A stretch of DNA of 64,000 nucleotides from Methylobacterium sp. J-026 (GCF_022829585.1 NZ_JAKSYC010000100.1:33868-97867), one strand, 5' to 3'; shown: positions 1-8,288, numbered from the stretch's first letter. Notes: a model not told the origin generated them from the letters alone. Program-made: numbers and translations.

Positions 1-2
1 GA

Positions 3-272
3 GGCATCGTGGCGGAGACGACCCAGGACGATCCGGTCTACGCGGCGCTGCCGCCGAGCGACCGCCTGGCCCTGTCCAACCTGCTGCACTTCGCCGAGAC
101 CCGGCCCGACTTCCTGTCCTGGCGGGTGGACGACCTGCCCTGTGCGCCGACCTATCTCTGCCGGCTGCTCGGGCGGATCCCGGTCATGGCCTGGACCGTG
201 AGGACCGAGGACCAGCGCGCCCGCGCGGGCGCGCACGCGGACCAGATGGTGTTCGAGGGGTTCGTGCCGTGA
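3..272 (+). CDS. Glycerophosphodiester phosphodiesterase, C-terminal part (5' end outside window)
   Basis: The frame is open from the first bases and ends in TGA at 270-272, so only the last ~90 residues are present. The sequence LSWRVDDLPC ... IPVMAWTVRTEDQ ... ADQMVFEGF matches the typical end of bacterial GDPD proteins, where the last strand of the TIM barrel carries a TWTVRT-like motif followed by an ADQ-I/M-FEGF end. The family hydrolyses glycerophosphodiesters to glycerol-3-phosphate and an alcohol. The catalytic His and Glu residues lie upstream, so activity cannot be judged. A GTG at 9 is in frame but is very probably internal. The 170 bp to the next gene hold no feature I recognise. 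Confidence 0.75.
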   Translation, partial: GIVAETTQDDPVYAALPPSDRLALSNLLHFAETRPDFLSWRVDDLPCAPTYLCRLLGRIPVMAWTVRTEDQRARAGAHADQMVFEGFVP

Positions 273-442
273 GCCGACCGGCCCTGCCCCGTCGGGTCCC
301 CGATCGCGTCCGTGTTGGCGCGCTCCGGATGGACCTGCGGCTGACGCCGCAGTTTCGGACAGGGCCCCGCTGAAAGGCTTCCCGCGCTGCCGCGCGCATC
401 CGCCCGCTTGCCCCTCCTCCGGGTCGGACTAGACTAGGTGCC

Positions 443-1723
443 ATGAAGCAAGCACCCGGGCCGATGCCGGAGACCGCCGCGCTCACCGTGCGCGCGCTTC
501 CCGGATTGAAGGAGATCGGCGCGGCGGATTGGGATGCCTGCGCCTTCTCCCCCGAGACCCTGGCGGCCGGCGACGAGACCCACAACCCGTTCGTCTCGCA
601 CGCCTTCCTCTCGGCGCTGGAGGATTCGGGCTGCGTCTCGCGCCGGACCGGGTGGCTGCCGCTCCACGTCTCGATCGAGCGCGACGGCCGGCGGCTCGGC
701 GTCGCGCCCTGCTACCTGAAATCGCACAGCCAGGGCGAATACGTGTTCGACCACGGCTGGGCCGACGCCTATGAGCGCGCCGGCGGGTCGTACTACCCGA
801 AGCTCCAGGTCAGCGTGCCATTCACGCCGGTGACCGGCCCGCGCTTCCTGATCGCCCCGGGTGCCGATCCGGACGAGGCCACCGCCGGCCTGATCGCCGG
901 CCTGCGGGCGCTGCGGGGCGAGACCAAGGCCTCCTCGGTCCACGTGACCTTCATGCGGGAAGCCGAGTGGGACCGGGCCGGCGAGGCGGGCTTCCTGCAA
1001 CGCACCGACCAGCAGTTCCATTGGGAGAACGACGGCTACGCGGGCTTCGACGACTTCCTCGCCGCCCTCGCCTCGCGGAAACGGAAGAACATCCGCAAGG
1101 AACGGCGCGACGCGCTGGCCCCCGGCATCACCGTCGAGCACCTCACCGGCGCCGCCATCACCGAGGCGCATTGGGACGCGTTCTACGCCTTCTATACGGA
1201 TACCGGCTCCCGGAAATGGGGGCGGCCCTACCTGAACCGCCGGTTCTTCTCGCTGCTCTCGGAGCGCATGGCCGACCGGGTGCTGCTGGTGATGGCCAAG
1301 CGGTCCGGCGCCTACATCGCCGGCGCCATCAACCTGATCGGCGACACGGCGCTCTACGGGCGCAACTGGGGCTGCGTCGAGGACCATCCGTTCCTGCATT
1401 TCGAGGTCTGCTACTATCAGGCGATCGACTTCGCGATCGCCCGGGGCCTGAAGCGGGTCGAGGCCGGGGCGCAGGGAGAGCACAAGCTCGCCCGGGGCTA
1501 TCGCCCGGTGCTGATGCACTCGGCCCACGACATCGCCGACCCGGCGCTCCGCCGCGCGGTGGCCGATTACTTGCAGCGGGAGCGTGCCCACGTCGCCGAG
1601 GCGGTGGACGTCCTCGACACGCTGACGCCGTTCCGGCGCACGGACGGGGACGGTGCCTGCGGCGGCGCGGCGCCGCCCGAGACGTCCGCTCCCGACAGGT
1701 CCCCCGAGAGTTCCGACACATGA
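443..1723 (+). CDS. GNAT/FemAB-like N-acetyltransferase (COG3146, DUF482 family)
   Basis: A 426-residue protein of the COG3146 family, often labelled peptidogalycan biosynthesis protein and built on the FemAB/GNAT acyltransferase fold. Family-like features are the early HNPFVSHAFLSALE segment (~50-63), the ASRKRKNIRKERR basic stretch (~210-222) and the GRNWGC and EAGAQGEHKLARGY segments near the C-terminus, all typical of the family. The true substrate is not established for this family. The stop overlaps the ATG of the downstream M20 amidohydrolase (ATGA at 1720-1723), so the two are probably translationally coupled. An alternative start seven codons later (464) is possible. The last ~30 residues are low-complexity and probably disordered. 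Confidence 0.85.
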   Translation: MKQAPGPMPETAALTVRALPGLKEIGAADWDACAFSPETLAAGDETHNPFVSHAFLSALEDSGCVSRRTGWLPLHVSIERDGRRLGVAPCYLKSHSQGEYVFDHGWADAYERAGGSYYPKLQVSVPFTPVTGPRFLIAPGADPDEATAGLIAGLRALRGETKASSVHVTFMREAEWDRAGEAGFLQRTDQQFHWENDGYAGFDDFLAALASRKRKNIRKERRDALAPGITVEHLTGAAITEAHWDAFYAFYTDTGSRKWGRPYLNRRFFSLLSERMADRVLLVMAKRSGAYIAGAINLIGDTALYGRNWGCVEDHPFLHFEVCYYQAIDFAIARGLKRVEAGAQGEHKLARGYRPVLMHSAHDIADPALRRAVADYLQRERAHVAEAVDVLDTLTPFRRTDGDGACGGAAPPETSAPDRSPESSDT

Positions 1724-2880
1724 GCCCGATCGACCGCATCAACACCTATGCCGACGCGCTGACGGCGCTCCGCCGCGACCTGCACGCCCATCCCGAACTC
1801 GGCTTCGAGGAGGTGCGCACCGCCGGCATCGTCGCCGACATGCTGGAGACATTCGGCTGCGAGGTGCATCGCGGCGTCGGCGGCACCGGGGTGGTCGGCC
1901 TGCTCAAGGGCCGTACCGACAACGGCCGGCGGATCGGCCTGCGCGCCGACATGGACGCCTTGCCGATCGAGGAGGAGACCAACCTCCCCTATCGCTCCAC
2001 CTATGCCGGCAAGATGCACGCCTGCGGCCATGACGGCCACACCACGATGCTGCTCGGCGCCGCGCGCTACCTCGCCGAGACCCGCGACTTCGACGGCACG
2101 GCGGTCTTCGTGTTCCAGCCCGCGGAGGAAGGGCGGGGCGGCGCCCGGGCCATGCTGAAGGACGGGCTGTTCGAGCGGTTCCCCTGCGACGAGATCTACG
2201 GGCTGCACAACCAGCCCGGCGGCGGTGCGGGCACGATCAAGCTGCGTCCCGGACCGATCATGGCGGCGGCCGATTTCTTCGACATCCACATCCGCGGCAC
2301 CGGCGCCCACGCCGCCCAGCCCCATCGCGGCGTCGACCCGATCGTGGTCGCCACCGGCCTCGCCCAGGCGCTGCAATCGATCGTCTCGCGCAACGCCGAC
2401 CCCCTGAAGTCGATCGTGCTGTCGATCACCCGGATCGAGGCGGGCTCCGCCTACAACGTCATCCCGGAAACGGCCCACCTCGCCGGGACGATCCGGACCT
2501 TCGACCCGGAGATCCGCGCGCTCGCCGGGACGCGGATGCGGGAACTCGCGGCGGGCTTCGCCGCGGCCTACGGCGCCGAGGTGACGGTCGATCTGCAGGA
2601 CGTGTTCTCGGTCCTGGAGAACGCCCCCGAGCAGGCCGCCGCCGCCGCCGAGGTCGCGACCGAACTGCTCGGCGCCGACAAGGTCGAGGCGAACGTCGTC
2701 CCGAAGATGGGCAGCGAGGATTTCGCCGACATGACCCGGGTGGTGCCCGGCGCCTATGTCTGGCTCGGCGCCGGCCCCGGTCCGGGCCTGCACAATGCGG
2801 GCTACAATTTCGACGATTCGATCATCCCAACGGGCAGCGCCTTCCTGGCCCGGATGGTCGAGCGCCGCACCGCCGCCTGA
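1720..2880 (+). CDS. M20 family amidohydrolase (hippurate hydrolase/aminoacylase type)
   Basis: 386 residues. The N-terminus (LRRDLHAHPELGFEE) and the metal-site motifs GLRADMDALP, HACGHDGHT and FQPAEEG are diagnostic of the M20D amidohydrolases that cleave N-acyl amino acids such as hippurate, N-acetyl amino acids or auxin conjugates. MGSEDFADM supplies a late conserved metal-site segment. The start is the ATG that overlaps the stop of the acyltransferase upstream; an upstream extension of the same open frame lies inside that gene and is not used. No signal peptide is visible, so it is probably cytoplasmic. Exact substrate unknown. It ends just before the convergent tetR gene. Confidence 0.9.
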   Translation: MSPIDRINTYADALTALRRDLHAHPELGFEEVRTAGIVADMLETFGCEVHRGVGGTGVVGLLKGRTDNGRRIGLRADMDALPIEEETNLPYRSTYAGKMHACGHDGHTTMLLGAARYLAETRDFDGTAVFVFQPAEEGRGGARAMLKDGLFERFPCDEIYGLHNQPGGGAGTIKLRPGPIMAAADFFDIHIRGTGAHAAQPHRGVDPIVVATGLAQALQSIVSRNADPLKSIVLSITRIEAGSAYNVIPETAHLAGTIRTFDPEIRALAGTRMRELAAGFAAAYGAEVTVDLQDVFSVLENAPEQAAAAAEVATELLGADKVEANVVPKMGSEDFADMTRVVPGAYVWLGAGPGPGLHNAGYNFDDSIIPTGSAFLARMVERRTAA

Positions 2881-2889
2881 GCCCGCGCC

Positions 2890-3432
2890 TCAAGCGGTCG
2901 CGATCCGTGACCGCAGCGTGGCGAGCCTGCGGGTGAAGAGCGCCGGATCGTCCAGAGCCCGCGCCAGGACGATCGCCCCCTGGATCTGCGCCACGACCTC
3001 CTCCGCCAGCGCCGTGCTGGCGGATTCGCCATGCCCGGCGCGGCGCAGGGACGCGGCCAGGGCCTCGATCCACCGGGCGAAGTAGCTCCGCACCGCCGCG
3101 CCGAACCGATCCCGGCCGGCGCCCAGCGCCAGGACGCCGATCAGGCAGACGCGCTGTCCGGACCGGAAGTAGCGCTCCACCGCCTCGAACATCGCCGACA
3201 CGGCCTCCCCGGGGGGCTCCCCCTGCCGCAGGGGTGCGAAAATCTCGGACTCGAACCAGCCATCGATCGCGTCGAGCACGCAGGCGGCCATCTCGTCCTT
3301 CCCGCCCGGGAAGAGGCGGTAGAGGCTGCCCTTGCCCAGGCCGGTCGCCTGCGTGATCCGCGACAGGCTCGCCCCCTCGTAGCCGTGCTGGCGGAACGCC
3401 TCGGCGAGGGCCGGAAGGATCTCGGCCCGCAT
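2890..3432 (-). CDS. TetR/AcrR family transcriptional regulator
   Basis: 180 residues. The N-terminal helix-turn-helix is plain: AEAFRQHGYEGASLSRI followed by ATGLGKGSLYRLFPGGKDE, the signature of TetR repressors. The remaining two thirds form the ligand-binding and dimerisation helices (AMFEAVERYFRSGQRVCLIG, residues ~75-95, is typical of the YcdC-like C-terminal subfamily). The ATG at 3432 follows the stop of the NTF2-like gene by 5 bp, so both lie in one leftward transcript. The palindrome at 3924-3939 in front of that transcript is the probable binding site, implying autorepression together with the NTF2-like gene. The inducer is unknown. Confidence 0.88.
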   Translation of the reverse strand: MRAEILPALAEAFRQHGYEGASLSRITQATGLGKGSLYRLFPGGKDEMAACVLDAIDGWFESEIFAPLRQGEPPGEAVSAMFEAVERYFRSGQRVCLIGVLALGAGRDRFGAAVRSYFARWIEALAASLRRAGHGESASTALAEEVVAQIQGAIVLARALDDPALFTRRLATLRSRIATA

Positions 3433-3437
3433 GGCTG

Positions 3438-3905
3438 TCAGAGGTCGAGATCGCTCAGGCCGGGATGATCGTCGGGCCGCCGGCCCAGGGGCCAGTGGAA
3501 TTTCCGGTCGGCTTCGGGGATCGCCAGATCGTTGATGCTGGCGATCCGGCGGCGCATCAGCCCCTGCGCATCGAACTGCCAGTTCTCGTTGCCGTAGGAG
3601 CGGAACCATTGCCCGGCCGCATCGTGCCACTCGTAGGCGAAGCGCACCGCGATCCGGTCCCCGCCGAAGGTCCAGATTTCCTTGATCAGCCGGTACTCGA
3701 GCTCCCGCGCCCATTTGCGCTGGAGGAAGGCGACGATCGCCGGGCGCCCCGTCAGGAATTCGCTGCGGTTCCGCCACACGCTGTCCGGCGTGTAGGCCAG
3801 CGAGACGCGCTCCGGATCGCGCCCGTTCCAGGCATCCTCCGCCATGCGGGCTTTCTGGGCGGCGGTCTCGGCGGTGAAGGGCGGGACGGGCGGGCGGTCC
3901 GACAT
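3438..3905 (-). CDS. NTF2-like/SnoaL-fold protein (DUF1348 family)
   Basis: 155 residues of the DUF1348 family, a nuclear-transport-factor-2-like fold often co-encoded with a TetR regulator. Visible family features are the N-terminal [32 protein letters not shown], the basic [17 protein letters not shown], and the C-terminal [13 protein letters not shown]. The family adopts an alpha+beta cone with a hydrophobic pocket; no enzymatic reaction is established, and roles in detoxifying or binding small molecules are only suggested. The ATG at 3905 lies 18 bp from the operator palindrome, and tetR follows 5 bp after the stop. Confidence 0.85.
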   Translation of the reverse strand: MSDRPPVPPFTAETAAQKARMAEDAWNGRDPERVSLAYTPDSVWRNRSEFLTGRPAIVAFLQRKWARELEYRLIKEIWTFGGDRIAVRFAYEWHDAAGQWFRSYGNENWQFDAQGLMRRRIASINDLAIPEADRKFHWPLGRRPDDHPGLSDLDL

Positions 3906-3923
3906 GGCGCGGGCTCTCGAATT

Positions 3924-3939
3924 TGTACCGATCGGTACA
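3924..3939. promoter_or_regulatory. Perfect 16-bp palindrome, probable TetR operator
   Basis: TGTACCGATCGGTACA is a perfect inverted repeat located 18 bp upstream of the NTF2-like start codon. The length, symmetry and position fit operators of TetR-family repressors encoded in the same transcript. No other palindrome of similar quality lies in this intergenic stretch. Binding by the adjacent TetR protein is inferred. Confidence 0.75.
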
Positions 3940-4210
3940 GAGGCGCCTATCGGGTGGCGTGCGTCAAGCGATCTCCGTCCGGGATCAGGACGGGCGGCGA
4001 CGGTCGCGGAAGTCGGCCGGGGGCGTTCCGACCCGCCGGCGGAACAGGCCGGCGAACCGTTCGGCACATCCGCCCGAGCCGGTCAAAACCGGCGCCGGAT
4101 CGGCCAAGCCATATGCGGACGCGCCCCGACCGATGTCGACAGGGGGCGACATCGGTGCGAATCTCCGGCTCGCGGTATCGCGCACAGCCAGCATCGAGAC
4201 GGGGAGGCCC
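3940..4210. other. Gap between NTF2-like and 35-aa gene: operator flank and AraC remnant only
   Basis: Together with the operator this makes a ~300 bp stretch without an intact gene. It holds the degraded end of an AraC-type regulator on the minus strand (3985-4065) and a GGGGAGG ribosome-binding site at 4201-4207 serving the small gene at 4211. I see no other conserved element. Confidence 0.5.
3985..4065 (-). pseudogene. Remnant of an AraC-family regulator (last ~26 codons)
   Basis: Read leftward, this short stretch encodes [20 protein letters not shown] followed by DRRRPS and a stop. It is the classic end of the AraC/XylS DNA-binding domain (a recognition-helix FRRR-x-G-x-xPADFR motif). 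The frame stays open upstream of 4065, but the sequence no longer resembles AraC, and no start with the rest of the domain can be found. I read it as the surviving 3' tail of a deleted regulator next to the TetR unit. Chance resemblance is possible but unlikely given the tight motif. Confidence 0.6.
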
Positions 4211-4318
4211 ATGTCGCCGGAAGTACGGGAATCGCGCGCCGCCCTCATCCTCCTGGCCGCGTCGGTCGGCGCCGTGCTGGTCTTCGGCGCGTTCACGCTG
4301 CTGACCCAGATCGGGTAG
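4211..4318 (+). CDS. 35-residue single-pass membrane peptide
   Basis: The ATG is preceded by a strong GGGGAGG ribosome-binding site with ideal spacing. The peptide MSPEVRESRAALILLAASVG continues into a hydrophobic stretch (roughly residues 11-32, AALILLAASVGAVLVFGAFT) and ends TQIG. This gives a short charged N-terminus and one membrane span. Codon third positions are GC-rich like the neighbouring genes. Function unknown. It lies between the AraC remnant and the convergent modC. It could be a chance frame, but the ribosome-binding site and composition argue for expression. Confidence 0.5.
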   Translation: MSPEVRESRAALILLAASVGAVLVFGAFTLLTQIG

Positions 4319-4358
4319 CGCCGTCCCAACTGCCCACGGAGACCGGCCGGCTGCGGCG

Positions 4359-5462
4359 TCAGATCGCCACCGCGGGACGCAGCAGGCCGATGCCCGCCGG
4401 GTCGAAGGCGGCGCTCTTGACGATCGCGTGGACCGGTTGCCCGACCGCGAGCCCGAGGTCCCGGACCGCGGCCACGGTCAAGCGCGCCACCAGATGCGCG
4501 CCGTTGCAATCGATCTCCACGGACGTCTCCGCGCCCGACGGGACCATCCCGGAGATCCGTCCGGCCAGGACGTTGCGGGCGCTGAGGCCCTGGGGACGGA
4601 TGGTGGCGACCAGCACGTCGCGGGCGGGGATCCGCACCCGCAGGCGCGTCCCGGCCGGGCGCATCAGCCCCGGCACCAGCAGGCGCCCGGCCGCGCCGGT
4701 CAGGCAGGTGAGGCCGGTTGCCGGATCGGTCGCCGCCACGACCATGTCAAGGAGGGCGCCGGCCTCGGCATCGTGGACCGGCACGAGATCGGCCCGGCGC
4801 AGGATCGCCTCCGCCGGGCCGGCGGCGGCCACGCGCCCCGCCTCGAGCACCACCACCGTGTTGGCGAGCCGCGCCACCTCCGAGACCGCGTGGCTGACAT
4901 AGACGATCGGCACCCCGGCCTCGTCGCGCAGGCGCTCGACATAGGGGAGGATCTCGGCCTTGCGGGCCTCGTCCAGCGCCGCCAGGGGCTCGTCCATCAG
5001 CAGGAGGCGCGGCCGCGCGAGGAGCGCCCGGCCGATGGCGATCCGCTGGCGCTCGCCCCCGGAGAGACCGGCGGGCCGGCGGTCGAGCAGAGGGCCGATG
5101 CCGAGCATGCCGGTCACCGCCGCGAAGGTCGCCGGGTCGGCCCGGTGCCGGGCGACGAGGCGGCCGTACTCGAGGTTGGTCCGCACGCTGAGGTGGGGGA
5201 ACAGCCGCGCATCCTGGAACACCACGCCGATCCGCCGCCGGTGGGGCGGGAGGAACAGCCCGGCGGCCGTATCGACCAGGGTCGCGCCGTCGGCGACGAT
5301 CCGGCCGCGGTCCGGCCGGGCGAGGCCGGCGATCAGGTCGATCAGCGTCGTCTTCCCCGAGCCCGAGCGGCCGAACAGGGCGGTGAGCCCCGGCCCGGCC
5401 TCGAAGGCCGCGTCGAGGGCGAAGGCTCCCCGGCGGAGGGTGACATCGACCTGAATGCTCAC
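4359..5462 (-). CDS. modC: Molybdate ABC transporter ATP-binding protein ModC
   Basis: 367 residues. Walker A is GRSGSGKTT (residues ~31-39), the Q-loop lies in VVFQDARLFPHL, the signature is LSGGERQRIAIGRALL, Walker B is LLLMDEPLAALD and the switch His is in VYVSHAVSEV. A C-terminal TOBE/Mop-type domain (~290-350) is the mark of ModC, where it binds oxyanion. ModC energises molybdate import with ModA and ModB, which lie 0.8 kb upstream on the same strand but separated by gst on the other strand. The start is GTG at 5462. Only 62 bp separate it from the divergent gst start, so modC probably has its own promoter there rather than sharing a simple modABC message. Confidence 0.92.
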   Translation of the reverse strand: MSIQVDVTLRRGAFALDAAFEAGPGLTALFGRSGSGKTTLIDLIAGLARPDRGRIVADGATLVDTAAGLFLPPHRRRIGVVFQDARLFPHLSVRTNLEYGRLVARHRADPATFAAVTGMLGIGPLLDRRPAGLSGGERQRIAIGRALLARPRLLLMDEPLAALDEARKAEILPYVERLRDEAGVPIVYVSHAVSEVARLANTVVVLEAGRVAAAGPAEAILRRADLVPVHDAEAGALLDMVVAATDPATGLTCLTGAAGRLLVPGLMRPAGTRLRVRIPARDVLVATIRPQGLSARNVLAGRISGMVPSGAETSVEIDCNGAHLVARLTVAAVRDLGLAVGQPVHAIVKSAAFDPAGIGLLRPAVAI

Positions 5463-5524
5463 GGCGTGCGACTCGGGTAAGAGCGAGCGCGGCGCGGGCC
5501 TGCGCCGGCCGGGACACAGCCCCG

Positions 5525-6205
5525 ATGATCACCGTCCACCATCTCGAGAACAGCCGCTCGCAGCGCGTCCTCTGGCTCCTGGAGGAACTCGGCCTGGCCT
5601 ACACGGTGAAGCGCTACGCGCGCGATCCGCAGACCCTGCGGGCGCCTCCGGAACTGGTCGCCGTCCATCCCCTGGGCAAGTCGCCGGTGATCACCGACGA
5701 CCGGATCGTGGTCGCCGAGACGGGTGCGATCGTCAGCTATCTCACCGCCAAGGCCGGGGGCGGGCTGGTGCCGGCCCCGGGGACGGATGCGCACGCCCGC
5801 TACGTCTACTGGCTGCACTACGCGGAGGGGTCCGCGATGCCGCCGCTCCTCCTCAAGCTGATCTTCTCCCGCCTGGCGCCGGGCAGCCCGTGGCTCCTGC
5901 GTCCCCTGGTCCGCCGGATCGCCGACACCGTGCTGCGGGGCTTCGTCGACCCCGATCTGCGCCGGCACGCGGCGTTCTGGGAGGCGGAGCTCGCCGACCG
6001 ACCGTATCTCTGCGGTGCGGATTTCACCGCCGCCGACATCATGATGAGCTTCCCGCTGGAGGCGTTCGCGGCGCGGGGCACCGGGCTCGGCCCGCAGGTC
6101 CGGGCATGGCTCGGGCGCGTCCAGGCCCGCCCGGCCTATCGGCGGGCGCTGGATGCGGGCGGCCCCTACGCCTACGCCGGGCCGGGCGCGGCCCATACCG
6201 GCTGA
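5525..6205 (+). CDS. Glutathione S-transferase family protein
   Basis: 226 residues. The N-terminal thioredoxin-like domain (1-80) has NSRSQRVLWLLEELGLAY, the cis-Pro loop HPLGKSPVI and the glutathione-contacting AETGAIVSYL. The alpha-helical C-terminal domain ends with WLGRVQARPAYRRALDAGG, typical of the family. It probably conjugates or reduces electrophiles with glutathione in the cytosol. It is transcribed rightward between modB and modC, which run leftward, so it sits antisense inside what is usually a contiguous operon. No obvious functional tie to molybdenum. Confidence 0.88.
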   Translation: MITVHHLENSRSQRVLWLLEELGLAYTVKRYARDPQTLRAPPELVAVHPLGKSPVITDDRIVVAETGAIVSYLTAKAGGGLVPAPGTDAHARYVYWLHYAEGSAMPPLLLKLIFSRLAPGSPWLLRPLVRRIADTVLRGFVDPDLRRHAAFWEAELADRPYLCGADFTAADIMMSFPLEAFAARGTGLGPQVRAWLGRVQARPAYRRALDAGGPYAYAGPGAAHTG

Positions 6206-6268
6206 GGTCCGGGTCACCGGGCCAGCGGCCGTCGCCGGGATGAGGGGTGCGACCGGGGCGGCCATGCG

Positions 6269-6961
6269 TCAGCCCGCGCCCAGCCGCCGCCCGGCACGGT
6301 TCGCCAGGAACTCGGAGACCAGCAGGGCCGTCACCGATATGGCGATCGACACCAGGGTGAGGCGCAGGGCCGGGCCCTCGCCGCCGGGAACCTGGGTGAG
6401 CGTGTAGATCGCCGAGGGCAGCGTCTGGGTCTCGCCCGGGATGTTCGACACGAAGGTGATGGTGGCGCCGAACTCGCCCATCGCTTTGGCGAAGGCCAGC
6501 ACGGCGCCCGCGATACAGCCCGGCAGGCTCAGCGGCAGCGTCACCGTGAGGAACACCGTGAACGGGCTGGCGCCCAGCGTCCCGGCCGCCTGCTCCAGCC
6601 GGCGATCCACAGCCTCGATCGACAGCCGCATCGCCCGCACCATCAGGGGGAAGCCCATCACCGCGCAGGCCAGCGCCGCCCCCGTCCAGCGGAAGGCGAG
6701 GACGATCCCGATCTCCGCCAGCGCGCCGCCGAGCGGGCCCCGCCGGCCGAAGGCGAGCAGCAGGAGGTAGCCGGTCACCACCGGGGGCAGGATCAGCGGC
6801 AGATGGACAAGACCATCGAGGAGCGCCCGCCCGGGGAACCGGCGCCGCGCCAGGAGCCACGCGATCGCGAGGCCGGGGACGAGGCTCGCCAGCGTCGCCA
6901 CCGTGGCGACCCGCAGGCTCAGGGCGACGGCGGTCCATTCCTCCGGGGTGAGACCCAGCAC
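6269..6961 (-). CDS. modB: Molybdate ABC transporter permease ModB
   Basis: 230 residues with about five membrane spans. Diagnostic segments are LPLILPPVVTGYLLLL and the cytoplasmic EAA-like loop EQAAGTLGASPFTVF ... TLPLSLPG that docks on ModC. AFAKAMGEFGATITFVSNI is a strongly conserved ModB/CysT segment. The start is GTG at 6961, 13 bp after the modA stop, so modA and modB are co-transcribed. ModB forms the homodimeric inner-membrane channel for molybdate. It converges with gst. Confidence 0.92.
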   Translation of the reverse strand: MLGLTPEEWTAVALSLRVATVATLASLVPGLAIAWLLARRRFPGRALLDGLVHLPLILPPVVTGYLLLLAFGRRGPLGGALAEIGIVLAFRWTGAALACAVMGFPLMVRAMRLSIEAVDRRLEQAAGTLGASPFTVFLTVTLPLSLPGCIAGAVLAFAKAMGEFGATITFVSNIPGETQTLPSAIYTLTQVPGGEGPALRLTLVSIAISVTALLVSEFLANRAGRRLGAG

Positions 6962-6974
6962 GGCGGCCGAGCCG

Positions 6975-7790
6975 CTAGGGGCCGGCTTTGGGCGGCTCGA
7001 CGACCGTGAAGCCCTGGCGCTCGAAGGCCCCCCGGGCGGCCGGGCTTCGCAGGGCGGTCAGCAGGGCGGCGGCATCGGGATTGTGCGAGTCGCGGATGAC
7101 GGAAGCCGGGTAGACGATCGGCGGGTGGCTGTCGGCCGGAAAGGTCGCCAGCACGTGGACGCTCGAATCGGCGGCGGCGTCCGTGGCGTAGACGATGCCG
7201 AGGGGGGCCTCGCCGCGGGCGACGAGCAGCAGGGCGGCGCGGACATTCTCGGCCTGGGCCACCTGACCCTTCACGGCCTCCCAGGCTCCGAGCTTCTCCA
7301 GGGCGGCCTTGCCGTATTTGCCGGCCGGCACGGCATCGATCGTCGCCATGGCGAGCTTGCCGCCGCCGAGCAGTTTCGGCAGCGTCGTCCCGAGATCGGG
7401 CGCCAGGGCGATCTGCGGATCGGAGCCGGCGTTCTCGGGGCCCGGCGCGATCAGCACCAGCGCGTTGCGCAGGAGGTCGACCCGCGAGCCCGGCTTCAGG
7501 AGCCCGGCCCGCTCGACGTAATCCATCCAGGCCTGATCCGCCGAGATGAACAGGTCGGCCGGCGCCCCCGCCTCGATCTGCTTGGCGAGGGCGTTCGAGC
7601 CCGCATAGGAGATCCGGGCCGTCTTACCGGACTCTTTCGTCCAGGCCGCCGCCGCGTCGTCCAGCGCATTCTTCAGGCTCGCCGCGGCGAACACCACCAC
7701 GGGCTCCGCCGCACGCGCCGGCCGGGATGCGGGGGGCACCGCCAGCATGCCGAGCGCGAGCGCGGCCAGGATCCATCGGCTCAGGCGCAT
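6975..7790 (-). CDS. modA: Molybdate ABC transporter substrate-binding protein ModA
   Basis: 271 residues with a clear Sec signal peptide (MRLSRWILAALALGMLA ... ending ARAAE, cleavage near residue 28). Mature-protein motifs match ModA: VVFAAASLKNALDDA, SYAGSNALAKQIEAGAPADL, ISADQAWMDYVE and GEAPLGIVYATDA. The family binds molybdate or tungstate in the periplasm using Ser and Tyr side chains within these motifs. It is the first gene of the leftward unit modA-modB. A ModE-like box lies 22 bp upstream of its start codon, pointing to repression when molybdate is plentiful. No modE gene is in the window. Confidence 0.94.
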   Translation of the reverse strand: MRLSRWILAALALGMLAVPPASRPARAAEPVVVFAAASLKNALDDAAAAWTKESGKTARISYAGSNALAKQIEAGAPADLFISADQAWMDYVERAGLLKPGSRVDLLRNALVLIAPGPENAGSDPQIALAPDLGTTLPKLLGGGKLAMATIDAVPAGKYGKAALEKLGAWEAVKGQVAQAENVRAALLLVARGEAPLGIVYATDAAADSSVHVLATFPADSHPPIVYPASVIRDSHNPDAAALLTALRSPAARGAFERQGFTVVEPPKAGP

Positions 7791-7811
7791 CTAAGCTTCC
7801 CTGTCGCGGGC

Positions 7812-7835
7812 CGCTATATCCGGCCGGGTATGACG
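7812..7835. promoter_or_regulatory. Probable Mo-box (ModE-binding site) upstream of modA
   Basis: An imperfect inverted repeat, CGCTATAT then eight GC-rich bases then GTATGACG. Half-sites of the form CG-x-TATA facing inward match the general layout of ModE boxes, and it begins 22 bp upstream of the modA ATG, where it would overlap a promoter. The left half matches the well-known E. coli half-site at seven of eight positions; the right half is weaker. Confidence 0.5.
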
Positions 7836-7931
7836 GGGATCATAGGGTTGTCGCCGCGCGCGGCCAAGGTCCGCCCGGCCGCGTCCCATCCGGCTGGCGG
7901 TGTCCTGTTTTCGAGGGTGTTCCGCCCGGTC

Positions 7932-8129
7932 TCAGCCGTGCGGGGTCTCACGGGGCTCTGGCGGCGCGGCTTCCGCGCGGTGCAGGCGGCTGAGGAGGAC
8001 GAGGAGGTGGCCGGGCAGGGGGCCGTCCGGCGTCGGCGCGCCGAAGAGCCGGTCGCGCGGCCGCGACGGTCCGGACGCCTCGTTGACCACCACGGGCCCG
8101 CGGGGGCCGGAACGCCTGGACTTGGTCAC
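7932..8129 (-). CDS. Hypothetical protein, 65 residues (weak candidate)
   Basis: A GTG-started frame encoding a Pro/Arg-rich peptide with one amphipathic helix near the end (LPGHLLVLLSRLHRAEAA). It is rich in R, P and G, which GC-rich noncoding DNA also gives by chance. In favour are a VVVNEASG segment and a helix with regular hydrophobic spacing. Against are the weak ribosome-binding site and lack of a recognisable family. It stands alone between modA and prmA. Confidence 0.25.
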   Translation of the reverse strand: MTKSRRSGPRGPVVVNEASGPSRPRDRLFGAPTPDGPLPGHLLVLLSRLHRAEAAPPEPRETPHG

Positions 8130-8288
8130 GCGGTACGCACCCTGCTCAATCGTGATTCACGGCCGAAGCCCGCAAAAACGTGGCGCTGCGCAGCGAGTTC
8201 CGCGCGATTCGCCGGAACCTGTGGTTAACGCGTAGACACCATGCCGCATTCCTGGGCGGCCGATCGTGCGAATCCCGGACGCGACCGA

